The notes under the pieces were generated by a model. The model was not told the origin of the DNA and ran no database searches. It saw nothing but the letters and a program-made list of their open reading frames with translations. A stretch of DNA of 59,656 nucleotides from contig NW_020169314.1 of NCBI RefSeq assembly GCF_000988165.1, forward strand, positions 1-59,656, written 5' to 3'. A program made the translations under genes and the position numbers. Shown here in pieces: positions 38,724 to 47,115 of this stretch (positions are counted from its first letter, which is position 1; the number at the start of each line of letters is the position of its first letter). The DNA is from Vairimorpha ceranae. Its lineage: Eukaryota > Microsporidia > Nosematidae.

Positions 38724-38948
38724 TTATATAATTATTGAAACCAACTTCTTTATCCCAAAAAGTAAACAAATAAAAGCTACATAGATACTAAGCCTTTCTC
38801 CTATTACACTTAGTTTATAAAAGGTAGATGGTATTCCTTTAGTTCTGTTAGTAATCCAAGATGGAAAATGTATCTTTATGTATGTGACTGTGCATATAAG
38901 AAGGATAATTAATCTGCAGCATGAATCAAAATGGAAGAGGGCTGACAT
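38724..38948 (-). CDS. KISH/TMEM167 family secretory-pathway membrane protein
   Basis: A 74-residue protein with two membrane helices. The frame is open further upstream from a TTG, but the ATG at 38948 has CCC 4 nt before it and begins MSALFHFDS, the conserved KISH start (MSAIFNFQS). Other landmarks are LLICTVTYIK in the first helix, IGERLSIYVA before the second (IGERKSPYVA in animals), and a loop of the usual length. KISH proteins (Tvp/TMEM167) sit in the Golgi and are needed for secretion. It would be missed by a length-limited search. Confidence 0.88.
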   Translation of the reverse strand: MSALFHFDSCCRLIILLICTVTYIKIHFPSWITNRTKGIPSTFYKLSVIGERLSIYVAFICLLFGIKKLVSIII

Positions 38949-39115
38949 AAAGGGATAAAAAACAATTTTATTTTCAACCAAACCTTTCTTTATTTTAAAA
39001 CGAGTGTGTGTTGTGTAACAGTATGAAATTTTTATAATGATAATAGAAAATTTTTATTATACAAAAGTAGTAATTTTGTAAACCTACTTAGTCTTTATTT
39101 TCTGCACCCTTAAGA

Positions 39116-40432
39116 ATGTCATTTACACTTCTTACACAACAGGAAATAGAACAAATACCACATATTATCTATGAAAAGATACTTATTGAATATAATAGTG
39201 TCTTAGACTTGAATACATCTGTAAATCAATTAAATATACAAAATCAATATAAAATCAAAGATTTAAATAAACAAATTGATCTTTTACGCTCATCAATGTA
39301 CAAAAACAATTTAAAATGTTTTTTTTTAGAAATTGAAAATGAATTTTGTAAATTAAGAGTAGAGAACCTTACGAAGGTTTTAAATATTCTTGAAAAAGAT
39401 AATATAAATAATAAAGAAAAAAAACAAATAAAGGAAAAAAATTCGTTATCTAGTAATATAGATCTTAATCTGATGTCGAAACTTATACGCAAGATAAAAA
39501 CTCTATCGAAAAAATTAAACAATGAAAAGTTTAAATATAAAAAAATACATTCTGAATTTTTAAGTCTTTTAAGAACTAAAGATCAAATATACGAAGATTA
39601 CTGTAAAAATTTAATTGACAGTAAAAAAATGGAAGAATATTCGAATATGTTAAATAAAAACATTGCATTAGAAAGAGAATATTATAAATTGATGGACATG
39701 TATAATAAACTTGATTATGAATATAATAAAATTATACTTGAAAACAGAGATCTTAAATATAAATATGAGAGATATATTTTAAGTAATAGAGATGACATAA
39801 TTCCTGTTATAGGTAGAGAACTAGATTTAATTAAAGATAATATATTACAAGTTATTAGTAATATAGATAATATTTTTTGTAGTAATTTTTTGAATGAATT
39901 TTGGATGTATTCTAAATTACTAAAAAATAAAATAGATTTTTATAAGGAAACATTACAAAATGTAGATTTAATTAAAAATGAAATTGTAAATATTTATGAT
40001 ATTATAAATGTTATGCATAAAGACATTGATAAAAATAACAATTTGTTTACAAACTTAAGTAGAGAAACACAAACATTTAAAGAGATGGTAAAAGATATTT
40101 TTAAAGAGAAATTAAAGAAGGATAGTTATTCTAATGTTAATTATCTTTTTTTAGAAATTTACAGTTATAAACAAAAAATAAAAAAATTAGAGACTACTAT
40201 TCAAGAAAAAGAAGAAGCTGTTAGTGAAAATCAAAAAATTTACGAACTAGAAAAAGAAAAGTGTGATAATTTAATTAATCAACTTAAGGAAAAAGAAGAA
40301 ACTATAAAATGCAATATGCAAATTATTGATGAGAAAAATATAGTTATTGAGAAACTTAGGTATTTACTAACTAAACTTAAAAAAATAAAAGAGGAATACA
40401 CTGCTTTAAAAAATAACACAAATTTAGAATAA
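39116..40432 (+). CDS. Long coiled-coil protein
   Basis: A 438-residue protein that is almost entirely coiled coil by composition, with Lys, Glu, Asn, Leu and Ile in heptad-like spacing from about residue 45 to the end. A short non-coiled start precedes it (SFTLLTQQEIEQIPHIIYEKIL). There is a likely break around residues 235-275, which is more aromatic (NFLNEFWMYSKLLKNK). The final 90 residues are a strong E/K-rich coil. It could be a spindle-pole, kinetochore or Golgi tether protein; sequence alone does not decide. CCC lies 6 nt before the ATG. It is convergent with the LSO2-like gene, 58 bp apart. Confidence 0.7.
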   Translation: MSFTLLTQQEIEQIPHIIYEKILIEYNSVLDLNTSVNQLNIQNQYKIKDLNKQIDLLRSSMYKNNLKCFFLEIENEFCKLRVENLTKVLNILEKDNINNKEKKQIKEKNSLSSNIDLNLMSKLIRKIKTLSKKLNNEKFKYKKIHSEFLSLLRTKDQIYEDYCKNLIDSKKMEEYSNMLNKNIALEREYYKLMDMYNKLDYEYNKIILENRDLKYKYERYILSNRDDIIPVIGRELDLIKDNILQVISNIDNIFCSNFLNEFWMYSKLLKNKIDFYKETLQNVDLIKNEIVNIYDIINVMHKDIDKNNNLFTNLSRETQTFKEMVKDIFKEKLKKDSYSNVNYLFLEIYSYKQKIKKLETTIQEKEEAVSENQKIYELEKEKCDNLINQLKEKEETIKCNMQIIDEKNIVIEKLRYLLTKLKKIKEEYTALKNNTNLE

Positions 40433-40490
40433 AGTGTTATATCAAATTTTTAACAATAAGATTATTAAGATTTAGATTTTTAACTATTTT

Positions 40491-40730
40491 TTACTGCTTT
40501 TTGTTAAATTCCGCTTCATAAGCCAATTGCCGCTCTTTTTTTAATCTATTTTTTTCTTCTGCCTTTAATGCTTCCAGTGTTTCTTTGGTAGTATCTTTTG
40601 CCCCAATTTTCCATTTTTCATCTTCAATTGCATCCAATCTTCTTTGTTCCTCTTGTTTTTTTTCTTCTATTTTTGCTAATTTTCTCATTCTACCTTCATA
40701 TTTTTTTTTACCACTACTTGTCCTGCTCAT
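40491..40730 (-). CDS. LSO2: LSO2/CCDC124-like ribosome hibernation factor
   Basis: The ATG at 40730 is immediately preceded by CCC and gives a 79-residue, highly charged helical protein. It opens with SGKKKYEGRMRKLAK, continues with a helix rich in E, Q and R, then DEKWKIGAKDTTKETLEALKAE and a terminal KKERQLAYEAE. The order basic N-terminus, helix, Trp-containing 'KW-x-x-G(A/S)' turn, second helix with KKERQ fits yeast Lso2. Lso2 holds ribosomes inactive in dormancy and was reported bound to microsporidian spore ribosomes. The start codon lies inside the 3' end of the upstream gene (40714-40914), a 17-nt overlap in a different frame. Confidence 0.65.
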   Translation of the reverse strand: MSRTSSGKKKYEGRMRKLAKIEEKKQEEQRRLDAIEDEKWKIGAKDTTKETLEALKAEEKNRLKKERQLAYEAEFNKKQ

Positions 40731-40914
40731 GGGTACCTTCCATTTGAAAATAATCAACACCGTCTTCTGATATTATTACATACGTTCCAAGTTTTGGTTT
40801 TACAATATAATTTAATATTTTATTTTCTAAATGTATAAGTATTTTATCATTTTTATATTCGATATTTTTTATATCTTCCATTTTTATGTTTTTACATTTA
40901 ACAAGTACTTTCAT
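40714..40914 (-). CDS. Hypothetical small beta-rich protein
   Basis: The ATG at 40914 has CCC 5 nt upstream and gives 66 residues (the frame is open a little further with no better start). The pattern is strand-turn-strand: MKVLVKCKNIKMED, then KILIHLENKILNYIVKPK and GTYVIISEDGVDYFQ. It could be a small beta barrel or an N-terminal domain, but no family is recognised. Its last 17 nt overlap the start of the LSO2-like gene and contain that gene's CCC signal. Its own upstream region is a 32-bp minisatellite. Confidence 0.55.
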   Translation of the reverse strand: MKVLVKCKNIKMEDIKNIEYKNDKILIHLENKILNYIVKPKLGTYVIISEDGVDYFQMEGTHEQDK

Positions 40915-40935
40915 TTTAAGGGAAGTAATTGCAAT

Positions 40936-41343
40936 GATCCAATACATTTATAAAATTTTATTACAAAGATCCAATACATTTATAAAATTTTATTACAAAG
41001 ATCTAATACATTTATAAAGTTTTATTATAAAGATCCAATACATTCATAAAATTTTAATTATAAAAATTTATAAATTTTAATTAAAAGATCCAATACATTC
41101 ATAAAATTTTATTACAAAGATCCAATACATTCATAAAATTTTATTACAAAGATCCAATACATTCATAAAATTTTATTACAAAGATCCAATATATTTATAA
41201 AATTTTATTACAAAGATCCAATACATTCATAAAATTTTATTACAAAGATCTAATACATTCATAAAATTTTAATTATAAAAATTTAACACATTTATAAAAT
41301 TTTATTATAAAGATCCAATACATTCATAAAATTTTATTACAAA
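40936..41343. repeat. 32-bp minisatellite, about twelve units
   Basis: About twelve tandem copies of a 32-bp unit (GATCCAATACATTCATAAAA then TTTTATTACAAA) fill the space between two minus-strand genes. Variants are CATTTA for CATTCA, GATCT for GATCC, and TTATAAA for TTACAAA. One unit near 41032-41086 carries a 22-bp partial duplication. The left end is about 20 bp from the start codon of the gene at 40714-40914. The right end contains the stop codon of the gene at 41337-41804. Confidence 0.95.
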
Positions 41344-41804
41344 GACCTAAAATACTTTACAATTCCTTTTCCACTATTTACTATATTTTTATGTTCTACT
41401 AACATATTGTTCATTCTATTTAAAAGTAGCAGACATTCTTCATTAAGTTTTTTTATGTCTTCTAAATCATTTGTAGACACTGAATCTTTATATTTGTCAT
41501 TTATTTGTAAATTTTCTTCTTCATGACACGCAAGAAGTTTCATAGCATTTTCAATCCAGTTTTTATATTCTTCTTGAACTTCTTTACACATATCCTTTCT
41601 CATATAAGAGATATCTAATGTTTTATTAAATAATATATCAGTAAGTTCCGTCTTCTTAGTGTCTTTTTCTATCGTAGTATTATTTTCTAAGAATAGTTTT
41701 AGTTTATTTATAACTTTTAAATCCTCTTTAGATGAAGGAGGGAGCACTCTACAGATAACAGAAATTAAAGATTCTATTGAATTTACAGTTACTTTCTTAG
41801 ACAT
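41337..41804 (-). CDS. Hypothetical helical protein
   Basis: A 155-residue helical, mildly acidic protein of unknown function. Predicted helices span most of it (ESLISVICRVL; EDLKVINKLKLFLEN; KEVQEEYKNWIENAMKLLA; EDIKKLNEECLLLLNRMNNM). A helical bundle or short coiled-coil subunit of a complex would fit. CCC is directly before the ATG. Its last codon and stop run into the first unit of the minisatellite, so expansion of the array could alter its C-terminus. Confidence 0.6.
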   Translation of the reverse strand: MSKKVTVNSIESLISVICRVLPPSSKEDLKVINKLKLFLENNTTIEKDTKKTELTDILFNKTLDISYMRKDMCKEVQEEYKNWIENAMKLLACHEEENLQINDKYKDSVSTNDLEDIKKLNEECLLLLNRMNNMLVEHKNIVNSGKGIVKYFRSL

Positions 41805-42469
41805 GGGATATAAAAAAATAAAATATTGTTTACTAGAAGTTTTATTTATTTTAGAAAAATAAAATACTGTTTACTAAGACATTGGTATTAAATGATGTAT
41901 TTAATGTATGGGTTAATAGTACAAAAATATTATTAACAACATTCAGTGTAAATAAAATGCTAAAAGATGTTTATAAATCTTGTGTGATTAATACGTGAAA
42001 AGAAAGAGTTTTATTTGCATTTTCAAATTACAAAATTACATGTTATTTATAAGAATAATGTTTTTGTAGCACGTATCGTATAAATTTATTAAATTCACGT
42101 TCTTAAAGTATTTGACTTCAAGTAGTTCAGCCAAAAGAAAACATTAAGCTTTTTTTTCAACATTCTTATTATAATTGGCCAATAATAATAATAAATATAA
42201 TTCATTTGGTATTTTAACTCTACGAAAAAACAAGGTGCACTTTTCTTCAAAATTTAAAGCTATCAGATTCCTGATTGAAATATTAAGTACATTTTGTAAT
42301 ACGAACATTTTTCTCTATGGTAATCTTAAGATTAAATTTATCTTTCATAAACCAAGAAAATTAAAGTTTTTTGTAATATTTTTGTTTTAATTTTTAACTT
42401 TGACTTAAAAGTTTATATTTTTTCTAAAGCTTGCTTCATTTTACATTCAAAATTATGTTTTATCCCCCC
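41805..42469. other. Intergenic between divergent genes
   Basis: About 665 bp. A short imperfect direct repeat (AAAATAAAATAYTGTTTACTA) occurs twice near 41816 and 41860. A 71-codon frame at 42175 starts with TTG and has no start signal, so it is not annotated. Otherwise A/T spacer. Confidence 0.45.
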
Positions 42470-43858
42470 ATGGATTTATGGTATATTTCATTGTACGATT
42501 CTGAACTTTATAATGGATCACTTTTGTTATCAGAATATATTTATAAAAATACGGGATGTAGAACATCTTTCAAGTATTGTATTCTTAATTTATTTAAATT
42601 AGGCTATTATCACAAGATTATTGACATTCTAGAAGGAGTAGATCTTAATGATTATGACATTAGAATATCATATTATAAATCACTAGTAGAAACAGAAACT
42701 AATAAAAAAATAAAAAATGTACCATTATCTTCTTATAAAAAACCAACAATAAGCAATATCTTAGACAATCACTCAATTGAAAAATTTTGGTATGCTTTGA
42801 CAAAAAAAGATATTCTAAAAAAAGAACTACTTATTGAAGCTTATAGACTTGATAATAAGAATATTGAATGTTTATATTTTCTAATTAAAGATGAAATGTG
42901 TACTGATAAAGAGTTTCTAGATCTTTTACAGTTAAACCAGGAATGTAAACTCCTCTCTGACATATTTTTATTTCCTTTTTCCATTACAAATGAAATAGAA
43001 AATGTAAGTGTAGATGTCTTAGAGTTCTACCATCCTTTTTATGCATTTATTTTTTCAAAGAAATTATTTATAGAAAAGAAAAAACTTCTTCTTTTTAATT
43101 TAAGTCATAAATCTTATAGGATATACATGCACTGTACCTATACATACTTATCACTAGCATTATATTTCTTTTTAATTGAAGATTATGAAGAAGCAAAAAG
43201 AATTCTACTTAAAAGCTTTGAATTTGATAAGCGAACAGGACTTATTTACATGTACCTAGGAATTTGTTATAGTAGACTTAGAGAATGCGAAAAAAGCCTT
43301 AATTGTTTTAATATCAGTAATAGGAAGATTGTATGTACATGGAAGACATATTATTACTTAGCCTGTGAATATCAAAAAATGACGAATTTTGATAAAGCAA
43401 AATTTTATTATTTAGAAGGACTTAACGTAGACAGAAATATAATGTTACAAGAAGGGTACATAAGTTTATTAATATTTTGTGAGAGTTATCAAGAAGCACT
43501 TTCGTATATTAGTGGCATTATAAAAAGTAAAGAAACAAGAAGATTAAATAATATTTTATTATTAAAATCTTACTGCTACCTGTTTTTAGGAAATTTAAAC
43601 GAATCAAAAGATGCTTTAGAAAAGTGTAGAAAGGATTACAGATATTTTTGTACAAAAGGGTACATAGAACATTTAACTAATAATATTGACTTGGCATGTG
43701 ATTTTTATAATAAGTCACTTTTACTTAAAAATAGTAGTGTAATAGAAGATCTTATGACTAGTGCAACAAGGCAGAATAAAGAGAATGATGTATATAATTC
43801 TTGTACAGAAATATTTGAGTATGTGTTTATTAGTAATCAAGATATAGAAATAATATGA
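42470..43858 (+). CDS. TPR protein, probably APC/C subunit CDC16 (APC6)
   Basis: The frame is open from upstream, but CCCCCC directly precedes the ATG at 42470, giving 462 residues (MDLWYISLYDSEL...). The N-terminal third resembles the CDC16 start (short helices with YNGSLLLSEYIYKN). From about residue 220 there are tetratricopeptide repeats: YLSLALYFFLIEDYEEAKRI, IYMYLGICYSRLRECEKSL, and TYYYLACEYQKMTNFDKAKF. The 'YLACEYQKMTNFDKAKFYYLEGL' unit fits the CDC16 'YIGLEYGLTNNSKLAERFFSQAL' repeat. CDC16 is a scaffold of the anaphase-promoting complex. CDC23 or CDC27 are alternatives. Yeast Cdc16 is 840 residues, so this is strongly reduced. Confidence 0.55.
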   Translation: MDLWYISLYDSELYNGSLLLSEYIYKNTGCRTSFKYCILNLFKLGYYHKIIDILEGVDLNDYDIRISYYKSLVETETNKKIKNVPLSSYKKPTISNILDNHSIEKFWYALTKKDILKKELLIEAYRLDNKNIECLYFLIKDEMCTDKEFLDLLQLNQECKLLSDIFLFPFSITNEIENVSVDVLEFYHPFYAFIFSKKLFIEKKKLLLFNLSHKSYRIYMHCTYTYLSLALYFFLIEDYEEAKRILLKSFEFDKRTGLIYMYLGICYSRLRECEKSLNCFNISNRKIVCTWKTYYYLACEYQKMTNFDKAKFYYLEGLNVDRNIMLQEGYISLLIFCESYQEALSYISGIIKSKETRRLNNILLLKSYCYLFLGNLNESKDALEKCRKDYRYFCTKGYIEHLTNNIDLACDFYNKSLLLKNSSVIEDLMTSATRQNKENDVYNSCTEIFEYVFISNQDIEII

Positions 43859-44610
43859 ACTATTAAATTTAAATATATTAAAGTTTATAAATTTATTTTT
43901 ATTAAATTTAAGAATAGGTTGTAAAAAAATATATTTATGCATAAATAAGTTTGCTATCTAGTAATCAAAAATAACTTAAATGGCCAAAATGAAAGGATTG
44001 TTGTTGTTACCTAAAATATGATTACTAAAAAACATAGGATTATTTAAAAATAATATTATAAATGTAAACGTGTCAAACACCTCATAACAATAATATGTGA
44101 GATATTTAACATGAAGAGCAACATTTAACAATTGTTCTAAGAAGTAGACAATTACAATATTTTTTTGTTAAAATATTTATGATTTATAGACTTAAATTAA
44201 TAAGTTTTATCTTAAATATTATCTTATAAAGTTAGATCTTTAAATAACTTAATTTATAATTTTAATGTAAAATTAATAAACATATTCTTTTAAGTTTGTT
44301 ATAAAAAAATTTTAAAAAATGGTAGTAAGAACAACTTAATTTATAATTTTAGTGTAAAAGTATTTAACATATTCTTTTAAGTTTGTTATAGAAAAATTTT
44401 AAAAAATGGTAATAAGAAAAATAAAATACGCATCATTCGTAATTTTTAAAAATCTTCAAAAAGCGTATTCTAAGATTAACAAAGAACAGCAAATATTCTA
44501 TGGCTATTTAATGCAGTTATTATTCTAATTAAGATTATAGTATTACGATGCGTGTTTATAATCTACTACTTCTGTATTTTAATAATCTCTTGTCATTCTT
44601 TTACCCCTTT
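43859..44610. other. Intergenic with duplicated segment
   Basis: About 750 bp between two genes on the same strand. It contains a tandem duplication (listed at 44246-44416). No gene or RNA is recognised. Confidence 0.5.
44246..44416. repeat. Two tandem copies of an 84-bp sequence (87-bp period)
   Basis: 44246-44329 and 44333-44416 are about 90 percent alike, both starting AACTTAATTTATAATTTT and ending AAAAAATGGTARTAAG. They look like a simple local duplication in spacer DNA. Confidence 0.85.
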
Positions 44611-45894
44611 ATGACTAACACTGAAAGCAATAAAGAAGACGGTGTTACTTGTCCAATTTGTTTTGGTGAGTACACATCATCTGGTGAACACAGGATAGCA
44701 AGTATGAAATGTGGTCATTTATTTGGATATTCTTGCATTTTAGAGTGGTTTGGAAAGCGCAAAATGGTTTTATGTCCTGTCTGCTCTTCTAAATGTTTAA
44801 AATCACAAATAAGACTTATTTTTTCTTCTAGAGTTGTAGCTCTAAATACAGAAACAGAACATAAACTTGTAGAACAATATTTAAATAAATTTAATGCTAA
44901 AAATAAACTTATAGAAGAAGTTAGTCGTCTTAAAACAGAAATAGATATTTTAAAACTGAATAATAAAACAGAATGTAACTGTAAAAGCTTAAAAAGAGAA
45001 CTTTCTCTAAAGATGGATTTTTTTACTAAAATTAAGGTTGATGAAATATCTAATACAAGTACTATTCTTTACGATGAACTTAACGGTTATATTTTATTAT
45101 CAATAATTAGAGATAATGTGCCATGTCTACTAAAATATTTTGATTCTGGAATAATATTAAAGAAAACATTTAATGATTCTAGTCATATATCTCATATGAA
45201 ATATATTGATGGTAATGTTATACTGAGTATAGGTAAAGTTGTATATATTCTAAATACTTATAATTCTAATATTATTTTTGAAGATAAAATAGAAAATAGG
45301 ATTGCGTCACTGGGTACAAATGTAAAAAATAGAAATAAATTATTAATAGGAGATGATCGAGGAAATGTAATATTTTACACTTTGGGGTTTTCTAAAAGGG
45401 TTATCAAAATATGTGATGTACCTATACATTCAATTTTTGAAACAGGAGGGTGTGTTTATATTGGTACAGTTTTCAATGTTTATAAATTAACACTTAATGT
45501 GGAGTGGGATGACTTTGTACAAAGCGAAGAACCACCAGAAATTGATGTATTAAATTTTAAAATAGAACAAATGACATGTGTAAATATTTTTGGTGAAGGT
45601 AATAATATAATAATTGTATTTAGAAATAAACATAACAAGATTTTACATTATTTGATTAATGAAGAAAATGAAAAAGTAATAAATTTGGGTTTAAAACAAT
45701 TTGTTAAATACAAAGAAATATTTTTTAAGGGATGTATATACATTGTAGATGAAACTAATAATAAAATAATAGTGTTAGGAGATAATTATGAAAAACAAAC
45801 AGAATATTCAGTAAATGAAAAAATAATAAGTTTTGATGTAAAATCAGACATATTGCTTATTCTTACCAGACAATTTATATATGTTTATAAGTAA
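44611..45894 (+). CDS. RFWD3-like RING E3 ubiquitin ligase with WD40-like C-terminus
   Basis: The ATG at 44611 has CCCC 3 nt upstream and gives 427 residues. The RING opens the protein: C14-x2-C17, C34, H36, C42, C55-x2-C58. The loop CGHLFGYSCILEW is the RFWD3 form (CGHLFGYRCISTW), which has Gly where a normal RING has its fifth ligand. EHRIASMKCGH also parallels RFWD3 (DHRLSALRCGH). A short coiled coil follows (about residues 85-125), then a beta-rich region of about 280 residues fitting diverged WD40 repeats (GYILLSIIRDN, NRNKLLIGDDRGNVIFY, KSDILLILTRQFIYVYK). RFWD3 ubiquitylates RPA and RAD51 at stalled forks. Confidence 0.8.
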   Translation: MTNTESNKEDGVTCPICFGEYTSSGEHRIASMKCGHLFGYSCILEWFGKRKMVLCPVCSSKCLKSQIRLIFSSRVVALNTETEHKLVEQYLNKFNAKNKLIEEVSRLKTEIDILKLNNKTECNCKSLKRELSLKMDFFTKIKVDEISNTSTILYDELNGYILLSIIRDNVPCLLKYFDSGIILKKTFNDSSHISHMKYIDGNVILSIGKVVYILNTYNSNIIFEDKIENRIASLGTNVKNRNKLLIGDDRGNVIFYTLGFSKRVIKICDVPIHSIFETGGCVYIGTVFNVYKLTLNVEWDDFVQSEEPPEIDVLNFKIEQMTCVNIFGEGNNIIIVFRNKHNKILHYLINEENEKVINLGLKQFVKYKEIFFKGCIYIVDETNNKIIVLGDNYEKQTEYSVNEKIISFDVKSDILLILTRQFIYVYK

Positions 45895-46272
45895 AAATAA
45901 GTATATAAAAATATCTAAGATTAAGATTGTAGCGTAAGAATGAAAAATGTAAGAAGATTTACAATGTTTCTTATATTAGCATATGTACATTGTAGAGTGT
46001 CAATTTGAAAATCGCAAAATGTTTTTTTCTAGTTAGTTAAATAAAACATTTAGAAAAATTAACTAAAAATGCTATTTATAAAAGTTGTACTATCTATAAT
46101 TGTTTAAATAAGAATTCTCAATTACAAGTTAGAAAGTATGCTCTTCTTTACTCTCCTGTTTAAATAAAAATTTTTATGCTACATTTAAGGAGATTTTTTA
46201 ATTTATATGTTACAACAAACAAACTGTTTATGCAAATAACTATAAAAATCAAAATTTCAAAAACAAATACCC
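45895..46272. other. Intergenic
   Basis: About 380 bp of A/T spacer. Only the CCC signal of the next gene is recognisable at its right edge. Confidence 0.5.
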
Positions 46273-47091
46273 ATGCAATACACAATTAAGGAACATGAAA
46301 TGAAAAAAAAAAATTATAAAACACCTATAGATTTTATTGAAGATTATATTATAATGTATAGTAAACAGGCAAAGGTGCCTTATAAACTTTACTTTAAAAA
46401 TTTAGAATATTCAAAAATATATGAAATTAGTTTATTTAATTATCTTGTAGAAACAAAAATTGAGAATTATCAAATACTTGAAAATTTGTTAAAAAAGATG
46501 GTAGTTATGCAATGGTGTGATCATACTTTTTACAATTTGACATTATCAATATTTATAAAAGGAGTTGCTATTGCTTTAGATAAAGTTATACAACAGGTAG
46601 AAGTACTGGATTTTACAAATGTTAATTTTCTTTATTTTTATTCTAATGCTAATATAAATTTATATTTTGTTATGGCATTGAAGATTGTTAATTGCTTACA
46701 TATAACAAAAGAGAACAAGAATAGAGAAATTAAACTTAAAATTTTAGATACTTTTTGGTTTTTACTTGTAAAATGCTATAAAGACATAGAAAATATTAAT
46801 AGAGCTTTAACAAGTTATAATCAATCTCAATTCATTAATAATGAAGAACTAAAAAAACGAGTATTTATTCCTGAAATTTTATTGGGAAGTAAAAGAATAG
46901 ATATTTATGAACGAAAACAGTTAATGTCTTGTATTTTACAAGAAATTAAAATTAAAGCACAAAAAATGTGTACAGAAAAATTATATATTTTTATAGTAAA
47001 TTTAATAAGTGAATTAATAATACGAGAAATTTGTGATGAATCAGAGCTTGTAGATTTTCATGAATATTCTAGGGATTTACTAGACCAATAA
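46273..47091 (+). CDS. Hypothetical helical protein
   Basis: A 272-residue protein I cannot place. It is helical throughout, with no signal peptide and no clear membrane helix (NFLYFYSNANINLYFVMALKIV is the most hydrophobic part). A HEAT- or ARM-like subunit would fit. CCC directly precedes the ATG. An internal Met at position 10 follows closely, but the upstream start has the signal. It ends 24 bp before MCM2 on the same strand, the tightest same-strand spacing here apart from the LSO2 overlap. Confidence 0.6.
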   Translation: MQYTIKEHEMKKKNYKTPIDFIEDYIIMYSKQAKVPYKLYFKNLEYSKIYEISLFNYLVETKIENYQILENLLKKMVVMQWCDHTFYNLTLSIFIKGVAIALDKVIQQVEVLDFTNVNFLYFYSNANINLYFVMALKIVNCLHITKENKNREIKLKILDTFWFLLVKCYKDIENINRALTSYNQSQFINNEELKKRVFIPEILLGSKRIDIYERKQLMSCILQEIKIKAQKMCTEKLYIFIVNLISELIIREICDESELVDFHEYSRDLLDQ

Positions 47092-47115
47092 TGTATTTTT
47101 TATTATTCACCCCTA

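Noticed and set aside
40936..41343. CRISPR array
   Set aside because: The 32-bp units are directly adjacent with no unique spacers, so this is a plain tandem repeat in a eukaryotic genome.
42175..42390. 71-codon plus-strand frame
   Set aside because: TTG start, no CCC motif and a composition like spacer DNA.
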